A stretch of DNA of 64,000 bases from positions 43,261,905-43,325,904 of the forward strand of contig NC_084847.1 in NCBI RefSeq assembly GCF_033115175.1, written 5' to 3'. Below the pieces are notes generated by a model. That model was given only the letters and a program-made list of their open reading frames with translations. It was not told where the DNA came from and made no database searches. This DNA comes from Lepus europaeus (taxonomy: Eukaryota > Chordata > Mammalia > Lagomorpha > Leporidae). This document shows, one piece after another, positions 47,270-59,467 of this stretch (its first letter is position 1; every line of letters begins with the position of its first letter). Position numbers and translations under genes: made by a program.

Positions 47270-49440
47270 TTAAAAAAGAAAGTTGACTACAATATGTCAT
47301 GGTGAAGATCTTTTCTGATCATGTCTCTTAAGAGTTCTATGTACATCCTGTACTTGGATTCCCTTTCTTTCTCCAAATTAGGAAAGTTTTCTGTTATTAT
47401 TTCACTGAATAGCTCTTCTAATCCATTCTCTCTTTCCACATATTCAGAAAGACTCAATTGTTGGGTTGTTTCATATTATCCAATAAATCTCCAATGCTGT
47501 TTTTAATTTTTCTAATTTATTTTTTATTTGGTCTTACCATTTCCCAAGATTTTTCCTCTAGCACAGATATTCATTCCGCTGCTAACAAAGTCTATTGTTA
47601 AGAATTTCCATTGTGGCTGGCGCCATGGCTCACTAGGCTGATCCTCTGCCTCCAGTGCCGGCACTCTGGGTTTTAGTCCCAGTCGGGGTGCCAGATTCTG
47701 TCCTGGTTGCTCCTCTTCCAGTCCAGCTCTCTGCTGTGGCCCGGAAAGGCAGTGGAGGGTGGCCCAAGTGCTTGGGCCCTGCACCCACATGGGAGACTGG
47801 GGGAAGCACCTGGTTGCTGACTTTGGATTGGTACAGCACGCCGGCCATAGTGGACATTTGGGGAGTGAACCAACGGAAGGAAGACCTTTCTCTCAGTCTC
47901 TCTCACTGTCTAACTCTGCCTGTCCAAAAAAAAAAAAGAATTTCCATTGTATTGTATTTGATTTATTGACTTCTTCATTTCTAATATTTGTTTCATTTCT
48001 CTTGAATCTTACAGGAAAAGTTTCCCTGTCATGTATGGATTTCTTTAACTCATGAATTTGTTTCCCACATCATCATTCTCCTGAATTCCTTTTCAGGCAT
48101 TTCATCAATCTCTTTGTCTTCACATTTTTATTTGAAGTGTTGTTGTGTTCTTTTCAGAAAGTCATATTGTCTTCCTTATTCTTGCTTCCTGTATTTATGC
48201 ATTATTTTCAGACATTTATCAATATACTTGTTGTTTTTCTCCTCTGATGGACTTTATACTTGAACTATGTCTCTGTGACTAAGTTGAATGTCTGTTCTTT
48301 AAGTGAATACCAGAGGCATCTGCTAGGTGTGGCCAGTGAACTCTGGTGAGAGCTCAAAGGTATGGTGAGAATCCAGGATGACACCCAAGATGGGCATGTC
48401 AGCAGGGGAGATGGTGATCATGCCTGTTGGTGTAATATCAGTCTCACCTCCTCTACTATTCCAAGGTGATCAATGACTGGGGTGATCCCACAATGGGTAC
48501 AACACCTATCCATGCTGGCACATGAATTGCATAACGGATCTGTGTGGTACTCAGTGTAAGCAAGGAACCTTTGGCAATGACCCAGCCCACGCCATCAGGG
48601 ACCTCTGAGCCTCTGATGCCAGACACAGTGTTTGCCCAGAGACCCAGATACACCCTGCGCCCTATCATGCAGTCACAGTATTCCCACAGTCACAGCTACG
48701 GGGTGCTGACCTGTATGTCTGTCCTGTCCAAAGAGAGAGCAAAAAGGTTCTCAGAGCCAGCTGCTCATGGGTGCTCTGCCTTGGGATTTTGAGTCTTGGA
48801 ACCTGTGATATGTGGACAGGAAGGGGGCACCTCACAGTCCTATGTGGTTGCCTGGTCCCTAGTTTAACCCTTCAAGTGAAAGCCAGTGGGTAATGTGGAT
48901 TTTTTCCTCACAAAATCCCCTGCACAAAAGCAACCACCACCTCTACTGGTGTCAAGAGGGCACCTTCTCCCCACTAGTGCCAGGCACCTTTGTTGGGAGC
49001 TTGAAGAAATAAATACCTTTTCTTTCACTGGATTAGGTGGATACGATGCCCTCTGTTGGGGCTCCATTCTAGACTCAGTGTGCTCTGCAAAGCTCTTCCC
49101 CATGCAAAATCACCAATGGCCTAGGCTGTGCAGTCTCTTCACACTGCGATTTCTGAAGCTGGCACCTCCTCCAGTCCCTGGCTGCAGGAGTCATGGGAGG
49201 TGTCCCCACTCATTGCTGCAGGTCTGCACCTTCCCCACTACCTCTGCATCCCTCTTCCTTCTGTAGAGTTTTCACCACAACTCTTCCCTGGGGATTCACT
49301 GCCTCTGCTTTTCTTCTGCTATTTTCCCATAGTCAAAAGCAGCCATCTTTTCCCCGTTCAGACATCTTGGAGTCTGCAATTTTTTTCATTATGGAATTGG
49401 GCTTGTGTGCCATCACACATTTTATAAAGACTTATGTGTG
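47270..49440 (-). mobile_element. L1 5' region (5' UTR and ORF1-like), minus strand
   Basis: 47.28-48.25 kb resembles the reverse complement of an old-L1 ORF1/5' region (GTTTTCTGTTATTATTTCACTGAATAG). 48.3-49.4 kb is a GC-richer 5'-UTR block ending at GCAGCCATCTTTTCC, the antisense of a typical L1 start. With the 46.4-47.1 kb 3' end it may be one element lacking most of ORF2. A young C repeat lies inside it. Confidence 0.6.
47615..47935 (+). mobile_element. Young CSINE inside L1
   Basis: Head GGCTGGCGCCATGGCTCAC. Flanked by a perfect 15-bp duplication AAGAATTTCCATTGT (47600-47614 and 47936-47950). Confidence 0.95.
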
Positions 49441-49638
49441 CTTTATTTAAATATAAACAAATGAAAAATCGTAGTAGGGATAATCAAATAAAACATGACT
49501 GGTATTCATCAAACAGCTCCAATTATTTTCATTATTTTTATTACTGAGGAATTTGAACACTGGCTTCATGAACAGTTTTTCATGTTTAATGACTATTTGT
49601 ATTTTTTATAATATTCCAGTCCCATGCCTTTTTCTTCT

Positions 49639-49964
49639 TCTTCTTTTTTTTTTTTTTTGACTGGCAGAGTTAGAGAGAGACGGAGAGAAAGGTCTTACTT
49701 CCTTTGGTTCACCCCCCAAATGGCTGCTACGGCCATCACACTACGCCGATCCGAAGCCAGGAGCCAGGTGCTTCCTCCTGGTCTCCCATGTGGGTGCAGG
49801 GCCCAAGCACTTGGGCCATCCTCCACTGCCTTCCCGGGCCACAGCAGAGAGCTGGACTAGAAGAAGAGCAACCGGGACAGAATCCAGTGCCCCAACTGGG
49901 ACTAGAACCCAGAGTGCTGGTGCCGCAGGCAGAGGATTAGCCTAGTGAGCCGTGGCACCGGCCC
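49639..49964 (-). mobile_element. Young CSINE, minus strand
   Basis: Poly-T, GACTGGCAGAGTTAGAG and head ending GGCACCGGCC. Flanks TGCCTTTTTCTTCT (49625-49638) and TGCCTTTTTATTCT (49965-49978). Confidence 0.93.
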
Positions 49965-50075
49965 TGCCTTTTTATTCTACTAAAATGTTTTTTCTCATCA
50001 GTTATTAAGAAAATAACTTTCATTATTTTGCCATGGTTTTAACTGACAATCCCTGTTATCCTAGAAGTATTTGAG

Positions 50076-50400
50076 GGGCTGGCACCATGGCTCACTTGGT
50101 TAATCCTCCACCTGCAGCATCAGCATCCCATATGAGCACCAGCTTCTACTCCTGGCTGCTCCTCTTCCAGTCCAGCACTCTGCTGTGGCCTGGGAGGGCA
50201 GTGGAGGATGGCCCAAGTGCTTGGGCCCTGCACCTGCATGGGAGACCAGGGGGAAGCACCTGGCTCCTCACTTGGGATCGGCACAACACCAGCCATGGTG
50301 GCCATTTGGGGAGTGAACCAACGGAAGGAAGACCTATCTCTTTGTCTCTCTCTTTCACTGTCTATAGCTCTACCTGTCAAATAACTTTTTTTAAAAAAAA
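50076..50400 (+). mobile_element. CSINE, plus strand, last before the GC-rich segment
   Basis: GGGGCTGGCACCATGGCTCAC through CATGGGAGACCAGGGGGAAG to CTCTACCTGTCAAATAAC and an A tail. Confidence 0.92.
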
Positions 50401-51403
50401 AGTAGTATTGAAATCAAGTATAACATACTATATATTTATTTTGTAGAAGTTTCAGTACTTCTAAAGGATGAAAAAATACATAATCTCACTTGAAATTTAA
50501 TCCCCTGCTTTCTGGGTTCCCCACCTGATGGAAGAGGCAGAAGGTCAGGTCCCCGTGGAAGAGACCAGCTTGCACTTCCCCTCCAGAGCCCTGTCTACAG
50601 GCTCATTGGCTGCACGCAGAGACTTGAGCAGCCCCTGCATTGGCAGGCCCTGTCCACATCGGCACTGCTCACCATGACAGGCACCACGGCTGCCCACGAC
50701 CTCCCAGGGCCATGCGGCCCTGCACGGCACCCACTGTCACTGCCACTGTGTCCCCCTCCTAGTCCTTGTCCTCATCCTCCCTGTCCTCTGCTGGCCCTGA
50801 GGACCCCGCCCCACTGGCCTCCCCGTAAGCTGCCCTGGCATTTGCACCCTGCCACGGGGGCCACCGCAGCCCAGGCCCGGGAACTGCATGAGCACGAGCG
50901 ATGGCAGTGCCAGTGAGAGCCGCAAGAGCTTGGCTGCTAGGGGAGAGATACAGTGAGCCCTTTGACCCACAGAGACTGAGGCAGGCCCCCAGGCCTGGCT
51001 GTGCTCCAGTAAGCCCCCAGCCCCCACTCCCTAGCTCCCAGCAGCAGCCAGCGCTCTCTCCAGGGGCCCTCAGTCTCTGTGCCCTGTACCTCTCTCTGGC
51101 CACAGGCGTCATCCCCCCATTCCTCTCACCTCTGAACCCATGCACCTGCCAGGAACTTGCTTTCCTAAGGCAAGCCCTGCTCCTCCACCAGCCAGGGGCT
51201 TTTGAAGCCCCCAGACCCTCTCACTGTGGCAGGGAGACAGAGCTAGAGCTGAGCTCCTGAAAAGGCTCAGTCAGTGCTTGTGAAGTTAATGGATGAATGG
51301 TGCCCACAGTGTGACACTGGCTCTCAGATGCCAAAGCGGGGCTGTCTGATGGTCTTTAGGCCCCTCCCCTTCCCTAGCAGGCCCTGGTCTCAGGTCCCCA
51401 CAG

Positions 51404-51527
51404 GAGGAAACCCGGCTTCGTATCCCAAGCCTGTCCTACTCACTTGCCGATCATCCCTGGCCAAGCAGATCCACCCGTGTCCTCACTGCCAATGAACAGA
51501 GCTACTCAGTCCTCCAACAGCGCATAG
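51404..51527 (+). other. Candidate coding exon, unidentified gene
   Basis: A 124-bp segment lies between a CCCCACAG acceptor and an ATAG|GTGAAC donor, open in one frame starting EETRLRIPSLSYSLADHPW. I recognise no family. An open 41-codon frame in GC-rich DNA can occur by chance. Confidence 0.2.
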
Positions 51528-52604
51528 GTGAACTGCGGGCCTGTGGGGGCAGGATGGGGATAAGGTGAGGTCCTAGGTCGGGCAGGGGAAAATATGGATA
51601 CAGACCTTCCGCTCCTCTGCAGAGGCACCTTGATGGTGCCCAACTCAGTGCCCTTGACCCCACACCTGGACGCCCTCCCCTGGGTTGTGTATGGCTTCCT
51701 CCCTCCTGTCCACCTTTCCTGATGACCACCTTAGGGTGATGGGGTCCCTGGGGGTGCCATACAGGAGGAGCAACAGGGGCTTGGGGGACCTCAGAGAAAA
51801 GTTGGGGTGATGGCCCTTAGAAATCAGGAAGGCCTCCCAGGGAACGGAACTGTGGGTAAGGTCTCGGAGGATGCATAGGAGTTCGCCCAGCAGGAAAAAA
51901 TAGGCCAGCACCAGCCTCTGCCCACCCAGGTCTGCAGCTGCTCCAACTTTTGACAACGCAGCTGGCCCCAGGCTGCCCACTGTGGCCTGGTGAAGGTGAA
52001 GAGGAGACAGAGGCCTGTGCCTGGCCCATTCCTGGCCCTCGCGCCCCAGCCACAGGCTCACCTGGAGAGGAGAGCCCTGGAGTCCCCAGGACAGACAGGA
52101 GCCGCCATCACCTCCCAGGGATTCTGGGGGCCACCTCCCCCATGTCTACCTCCTGATGGGGGCCTCTGTCTTCTCTGACACAGTCCCCCAGGGGCGAAAC
52201 ACCCCTGCGTCCTTAGCACAACTGCCTTTCCAGGGAAGGCACTGTTGTGCCTCCAGCTCACCATGGCCGATGAAGGTGGCAGCTCAGTGCCTGGCACACT
52301 ACCCACCTCAAGGCTGGCACAGTGGGCAGACACCTTAGCCCCCTACAGTTTCCCCCAGAGGCCCACAAGGCCCAGGACGCGCTGCCTCTGAGTTGGTTGC
52401 AGCCATGGGGAAAACAAACAGCACTCTGGCTTAAAAGGGGGAAAGAGCAGAGGCGGGCTTCCTGAGAAGGAGCTGCCCCTCGGGACTGGGCGGTTTCTCT
52501 GGAGCCGAGCTGGCCCCGTCCTCCTCCCTATGCTGTCTGGCCCCTGTGGGCAGCTGAACTGCAGCCCCTGACATGTGGGAGTGGCAGTGGCTGAAGCAGG
52601 TGAG

Positions 52605-52745
52605 CTTTGCATGCTCTAGTTCATCTCCTTTAACTACACCCTTGGGAGAGAGGCGCTGTCCTGGCCATCTGTCTTGGCAGATGGAGAAACTGAGGCATGC
52701 AACAGGAAGGACATGGGCCCCAGGCGGCAGAGCTAGAGCAGGACT
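52605..52745 (-). repeat. MIR relic
   Basis: GGCAGATGGAGAAACTGAGGC followed by a GGCAGAGCTAGAGCAGGAC block is the MIR core on the minus strand. It is the only interspersed repeat I see beyond 50.4 kb. Confidence 0.65.
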
Positions 52746-53155
52746 GAGCCATGGTGGTTGTGGCTTTGGGGTCTGCCACGCCCAGCCTGCCCGGCCTCTG
52801 GGTTCTGCTCTCCCCCTCCCCCCCGCCCTACCAGAGCTGCCACCTGAGCTCCTCAAGGCCTCCTCACCTTTGATCTGTTTGTTCCTCTGTGGGGGTCCCA
52901 AGTCCAAGTATCCATGCTTCCCCCTGCCAGACCATGGCATCTCAGGGCCCTTCCTCTGTGGCTTGCGGAGGGGTTCCGTCTCCAGTGGGTGCACTGTTGC
53001 CACAGGCCTTGCTGTCTTGGACCCGGGCTCTCCCTCTGACACCACCTCTGGCCTGGCTCTGGGGGGTGGGGTGCTGGCTCCAGCCTCCTACTCTCTACTC
53101 ATCCGACTTTTGCATCCGCACCATCCCCGTGCCCACTGGGGCTCGGCCCCCACTC

Positions 53156-53992
53156 TCAAGGACCAGCCTCCCAGCCCCAGGAGCTCTCGGCGCCCCCTTC
53201 CCCTAGTCTCGTGGGCTCTCCTCTAGGTCCCGGCTTCAGCATCCCACTCCTGGTGGCTGGGCCAAGGGGTCCAGGGCCGTCTCTGTGCCACTCTGGGTGA
53301 AGCCGCCATGCCTGCTGTGGGGGCTCTCTCCGTAGAGTGCTCCGAATCTGGCCCCCATTCTCCTGTGCCTTCTCCTGGGTCCTGGGGCTCCCCGCGGCCC
53401 AGTCTCTGGTGGCTTCTCCACTCCTGGGCAGTCTTGGACCCCCATTGTCTGATGCCTTCTCCTCCCTCCTTGGGGGCATCACCTCCCCATTCTCCAGCGC
53501 TTTCTCAGCTATCTAGGGGGACCCTGGGCCCCTATTTGCCGCCGCCTCCTTCCCCTCATTGGGGACTCTCTGCCCCCGCTCTCCAGTGCTGTCACCCCGT
53601 TCACGGGGAGCTTCAGGCTTGGGACTCTCTCCCCACTGCCCAGGGCTGGCAGGTCCCTGTTCAGGCCCTGGGGCTTTCTCTCTTTCCCCGGGGCCTCTCC
53701 CGGCCTTCCTGAGTCCTGCCTCCCAGGGTGTCCGCCCCTTGCCCCCTAGGAGGTTCCTTGTCAAATCCTCCCGCAGGGACATCAGCCTCTGCTCTGTGCT
53801 CACTTGGACTACGAAGGTCAGCTTCTCCTGGGATCCCGGGAGTGGGAAGGGACCCGGGTCTGTGGGCAGCCGGGGCCTCTTGGGTCGGGTGGCTCTGGGG
53901 AGCCTGTGGCAGAGGGACCTCTTCCTCCTTGGCCGTCCCCCACCTGGGAAGACTCCCTCAGGCGGAGAAAGGGGTCTCAGTCTTGTAGCCAC
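53156..53992 (-). other. Possible coding remnant with degenerate repeats
   Basis: A minus-strand frame at 53513-53992 (159 codons) contains a helix-like stretch [19 protein letters not shown] second frame (to 53156) has recurring EKAxxNGG-like text (EKALENG, EKASDNGG, EKAQENGG). They are in different frames with a stop between, so this may be a decayed or spliced gene. Product unknown. Confidence 0.25.
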
Positions 53993-54829
53993 TGTCCCCT
54001 GGCTTGGGGACTCAAGAGGAGGGGCCTGAGCTGGGACTGACCATGGGGGGGGGGTGTCGGGGGACGCAGCCAGGTCCGCGGGTGCCTGGGGAGGTGGTAC
54101 CCGCGGGGAGGGGAGGGCGAGGAGCTGGAGTTGGCCCCCGGCCCGGGGTACTGGGGGCTGCTGCTTTCCTGAGGAGGTCCAGAAACACGGTGGGGGGATG
54201 GGGGAGTTTGGTCAGGGAGCCCTGTTTTGCCCACAGGGAGGAGTCGTCCTCAGTGGGGGGTGGGGACAGCCAACAGCAGGGTGCCCCCTCCAACTGCCAA
54301 CTGCCAACAGCCCACAGCTTAATCAGGCTCCAGCGACAGGCAGGAGCAGGCCCCCTAGGGGCTGCACAGGGAGCACAGCAGGGGCCCTCCAGGCTGGGGC
54401 TTCCCCCCAGGGCTGCTGCTGTCCTTGCTGGAGAGCTGCCCTCCTCCTCCTCACTCCCCCAGCACCTCGGCAAGGTCTCCCGTCAGCATCTTCCCCACGC
54501 CCCAGCCCCTGGGATCCCAGCTGCTCAGCAGGAAGCTGCCTGATGCGGAGGACTGGGCCTGGAAGGGCTGAGGCACCAGGAAGAAGGGGGAGGCCAGGTC
54601 TCTGACACTAGCTGGGGACCAAGGGAGGGCCTGAGGGGCCTGGCTCCAGAGGGTCCCATCATTGGCGAAGAGGGGCTCCGGGTGGGAGCCGCGCTCCTAC
54701 AGGCGCATGTATAGTACTCGCTGCTCACTGAGGGGCTACGGATACTGATGACAGGCAGCACGCTGGGTGTGGACAGCGCCTTGTAGACGGGATTGGAAGT
54801 GTTGGCATGGGGGCCCGGGGTCATGGTCG

Positions 54830-55140
54830 CGGGCTGCCAGGGGGCGCCGTGCTGCCCCGCCCCAGCCCGCCCCCCCGCTGGCCTTCTCCCACAGCACTGG
54901 AGATTCAGGCAGCGGCTGCTCTCAGCGATCCTGAGCACTTCATTGGGGTCAGCCCTGGGGAAGCCATTATCCTGAAGCAGGAACGGGGACGAGGTGCTGG
55001 GGTGCGGCGCGCTGTGCGACCGGGGGCCAGGGCCCGTCTCGGGGCGGGGGCGGTGGAGGGGGCGGCCGCTCGGAGAACAGGTAGGTGAGCTGCAGCTGGA
55101 GGTCAGAGGCTGAGGGGCACTGGGCAGGCGGCCGCCAGCT
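54830..55140. promoter_or_regulatory. CpG-dense patch (small CpG island)
   Basis: At least ten CpGs occur within about 100 bp around 54.99-55.08 kb, far above the surrounding density. It could mark a promoter or a CpG-rich exon, since open frames cross it on both strands. The minus frame includes a proline run and [16 protein letters not shown]. Confidence 0.45.
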
Positions 55141-58100
55141 AGACTGCAGAATGCCCTTCCTGAGGGCGGGTGAGCGTGTGCAGGGTAGAAGGCTGGGGGG
55201 AAGGTGTGGGGTGGGGGGAGGCTGGCAGGTGTGAGGAGCCCTGCCTACTCTGAGCTGTGGGATTAGAGATGGAAGCAGCAGGCATCTGTTGGAGGAAACC
55301 GCTTCATGTGCCAGCCCTGCCCCTCCCTGCCTGTTTTCCTCCAAGTCCCAGGTGCTTCCAGAGGTGATGGGGAACCGGGCCCCTGGCAGGTCTGGGGTCC
55401 CTGCCGTAGTCAGCGTAGGGCAGCTTGAGCCTCGGTCAGGCCAGCTTGACGAACTGCTGGCCGACCACGGAAGGCCAGGACCTCCTCCTCCTCGGATAGT
55501 AGGGCTACTGGGAAGGAGCCCCTGTGAACACCTGGACTTGGGACCAGGGCTGGACAGTCTTGAGAGCAGAGCCGCAGCCACGGAGCTGAGGCGGGCTGTG
55601 GCCACCTGCAGGGTTTGGTTGATTGCTGGTCCACCCCTTGTCCCAAAGGGTTCTTGAGTTCACTGTGGGGCCTGTGACGGGTGCCGCACCTTGCCTGTCA
55701 ATCACATGCTCCCTGGGCCTCCTATTCCCGCCTTATGGGCAGACACACAGTGGACATGAGGCAGGGTGGGCAGCTGCACAGGCCCAGGCCTTCCACGGGA
55801 CTGCTGGGGTGAGCTCAGTGGACACAGGAGGTGGGCAGCTGGTGGGTGGGAGGGAGGCAGGAGGACAGTGGAGGTCATGGGTATGATGCACACACAGGAA
55901 TATACAAACAGGCGTGTTGCACACACAAATGTAACACACAGTCATGGGCATGGACAGGAGTGTGTGTGGCTGTCCATGGCCCCCACTCTCGGACTCTGAA
56001 AGCTGAACTGTGCAGACCTCAGGGACCTGGCCACTCAGCGAGGGCAGGCAGTGGCGAGGGGACCCTGCCATGCCCTCTGCAGAGCCGTGCCCACATAGCC
56101 AGGTCAGAGGGAGACTGCACAGAGCAGACACCTGGCTGAGCTCATGGTGGGGACAAAGCAGGGGCTTCAGCTCCTGCTCTACATTCCAGGGCCATGAGGG
56201 GCAGCACAGCTTGGAGAGAGCAGTGACAGGGTGTAGCATGGGGGGGGGGGAGTGCCTGAGAACAAGGGAAGGCAGGGAATACAGGGGTGGGGGCTGTACA
56301 GGGTATGGCGCTGCAGGGGCCATAGTCCTTGCCCCCTCCCACCTGCTGTGATGCTGAGGTTCCCTGGTAAGAAGCCAAGAGGAGGAGTCTGACCACGGAA
56401 CCGGGCTCGTGAGCGGGGCAGTGCTGCTTGTCCCCGCAGAACCCTGCACACTGCTGGGCTCCGAAGACGCTGCCCCGGTTTTAATTTGTGGGGGAAGCGA
56501 CTTTTTACGTTCCTGGGATTTCCTAACAGCTGAACGACACAAAAGTGATGGGCAGCAGGAACTTCGCTCCTGGGTCCCTGACCCAATACCTCCTGGGATG
56601 GGGAGCTCACCAACCACGGGAGCAGCCAGGGCTCAGGCTGGCCAGAATTTCCAGAGTTGTGTCAATTTTTGCCTGAGGATGCACAGAGCAGCCGTCATCC
56701 TAGCCCCTGACCCCGCACTGCCCCCATCCTCCTCTCTGCGGACCATTTGTGGGCCCTTGTGCCTCAGCTGCGGCCCAGGAAGCTGTGCTGTTCCTCAGTG
56801 AAACTCCAGGAACTGGGGGTGCCAGAACATCCTATTTCTGACCCCAGCCTCCTGACGCTGCACTCCCACACGCTGGCCACGGTCACGTCTCTGCCGGCTC
56901 CCAGGGCGCCCTGCCAGCTGCCTCTCCACGAGGACAAACCCAGCCGAGCTTGTACACTGGTGGGACAAAGCTCCAAGCTGTGATGGACTCTGCATCAGCG
57001 AACTGGGGCCGGCCATGTGCCACAGCTGGAGCAGGCAGGCCCTCCCCAGCCATGGGGAGTAGGAGCAGAGAGCTGGCACCTCAAGTGGTCCTGGGAAGTT
57101 TCAGGTGCCACTGGTTTGATAGAGAGGATGGGGCGGGGCCAACGAGATCCAAGTGTGGAGCAGACTCAGTGGGTGGTGGGCGGGGCACAGAGACAAGGAG
57201 ACCCTGCAGTGGACTAACCATCCTGGCACCCCCGTTCCCTAATATCCTCAGGATCTGCTCCCTCCTGTGGATAGAAGTCCCCAGGTGCCACGGTCCCAGC
57301 CCTCCCCCTGCCCGTGCGGGCTATACCTGCTATGCTTGCTGGCCACAGTGCCGCTGCAGGGGCGGACTGCTGAGGTAGGGGTCTGGGGGTTCTGAACCAG
57401 GGATGACTTGCCCAGGCTGCAGCAGCACCATCAAGGCTTCAGCCAAGGGTGGCCTGGGCCATCTGTTCTCCAATCCCGCTGTGCCCCTAGCCACACGTGT
57501 GCTCAGCTCCAGAGACCCAGCCTAACATGAGAGAAGCCCTAGACCGAGGGCCCTGCCTCCCCCTCCTGTCACTTCTGTCTTCCTCTCCCCAGACCCTGGA
57601 GAACAGCTACCCCCACGCAGCTAGGGACAGTGTCCTCCCCATGTCCCCCCCGGGAAGGTCAGTGACCACAACCCTGGAAGCCACTGGGGTGTGCGCTGTC
57701 CGATTCAGTCACTAAACCAACTCCCACTGCGGGGGCCCTGGAGAGGCCCATGTCCAGTGTGTCGGAGGCCTAGGCAGTGGCAGGGTGGTGAGCAGCTTTG
57801 GGGTCAGGGGGACAAATGGACCATCACAGGGGTCCAGATGATGCCAAAGGTCAGACCTCATAGAAGGAGCTGGGTCTGTGACATGGATGCTGCGAAACGG
57901 GGGCCTGGGGAGAGGGACTGCCGGGCCAAGGACACTGTGCCCATGGATTCCCCCTCCTCAAGGAGCCCCTAGGGACCAGGGCTGAAGAGGACAGCAGGCC
58001 CTGGCAAGAGGCCTTGCTGGCTCAGGTGGACCTCCAGCCCTGGGGCTGCTAAATGCAAAGTCCCTGGACTCACAGCATGCAATTGCAGCCCCTGTAGACC

Positions 58101-58160
58101 CCAGAGCTGGCCAATGTGCAGGCACCACCCTTCCTCCACCCCCATACCTTGTCTTCCCAG

Positions 58161-58450
58161 GGTCTGGCCGGCATTCACCGCTGCCCCAACCCACACTGCG
58201 TGAGCCCCTCCAGCTCAGTGAGACCCCACGGCTGGCAAACAGTACTGAGACCGAAGTCTCCAGGGGCTCAGTTCGAGTGGCTTCCCACTGAGTGTCTGCC
58301 TGGAGGATGGACTGCCTGGTGGGGCCGTGGAAGCAGCCTTGGAAAGCCCAAAAGCTAAGGGAGGGTGGGGGGAACCCCTCCCCCGGCAGAGGGGCCGCTG
58401 AGATAATGACCACCACGTGTCAATAAAAACTGAGCCGAGCCTCTCCTTTG
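58161..58450 (+). other. Candidate last exon and poly-A site
   Basis: A good acceptor (CTTGTCTTCCCAG) precedes a frame ending at TGA 58289-58291. AATAAA lies at 58422-58427, about 130 bp downstream. The frame gives LPQPTLREPLQLSETPRL and STETEVSRGSVRVASH, which I cannot assign. This supports a plus-strand transcript end here but does not prove it. Confidence 0.3.
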
Positions 58451-59448
58451 CTCCCAGATGCTGGGAATCCAATTAGAGACATCTTAGAGCTGCTCTGGCA
58501 GCTCTGCCCACATCCTCCCCAACACAGTGGAGCCGAGGGTCCAGGTCCTCAGCCAGTGTTCTCTCTGCCACAGGGAGATGGCCTGGACACCCCATTTCAC
58601 CACCCTGGGCCCCAGGGACCTCCTGGTCTACCCACACCCCAGTCAGGGGACGGAGCCCCCCCCCCCCCAGGGGCTTTGAGACACAGACCCGGACTCCAGA
58701 AGGCAAGAGACTTCCGGAAGGCAGGATTCTGGGGCTTTAGATACTGGACTCCCCACCCCACCCCCATGCTTCAACCTGGGACGGGAGCTTCAGCCATTGG
58801 TACCTGCCCCAGGGGGGATCCATCTTTTCTCCTGCAGCTCCAGGGGAGTCCAGGCCCAACAGCTTCAGGACCCCTCCCGGCCCACAAGGTAGGGTCTGCA
58901 GGGAGATGGCTGTTGGTACCACGATGGGGACGGGGAAAACTCAGGGTCAGTTGCAAACACATGACCCACAAGGTTAGGAGGACTCTGTTCTTACCCCCTT
59001 CCGCTGCCCAGTCACTCTGATTGACTGCCTTTGGATCTTCCTGACTGACCAGATCTTTGGGGACTGACAACCTGTGTGGCTGTCTGCTGCCTCTCCAAGC
59101 TGCTCACGGTGCATACCCCCCACTCCCACCCCAGGTGCAGACACACAGTGATGCCTCCTTCCCAACCCACAGGGGAAGTTCTCCCATGTAACGCCCCTCC
59201 CAGCGGTGCTGCAAGGACCCTGGCCTCGGGGCTCCCAGGGCAGGGGCTGCCACAGGTGTGGGCCAGATAGTGGCCAGGCCACAGGTACACTGGACTCGAC
59301 CTGTGAGTAATCCGCTGGCAAGTCGGGCTGGGGTTGGGTGGGGTGGAGTCCCGTGGCTCCCAGGCCTCCCCCACACCGTTCTGGGGTTCGCGCACCTGGG
59401 GGTCTGGGCTGTGTTTCCCTGAGGTTTTCCAGGATCCGTGTCGAGGCA

Positions 59449-59467
59449 CAGCGCCCCCTGCTGGCAG
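59449..59467 (-). promoter_or_regulatory. Strong CTCF-like motif
   Basis: On the minus strand it reads CTGCCAGCAGGGGGCGCTG, matching every strong position of the CTCF core (CCASYAGRKGGCRS). Confidence 0.6.

Noticed and set aside
51645-52061. 138-aa minus-strand frame with a hydrophobic segment
   Set aside because: No family resemblance and no supporting splice sites; probably a chance frame in GC-rich DNA.
54835-54860. A third CTCF-like site (CTGCCAGGGGGGCGCC)
   Set aside because: It has an extra G and lacks the CAG spacing of the core, so it is much weaker than the other two.
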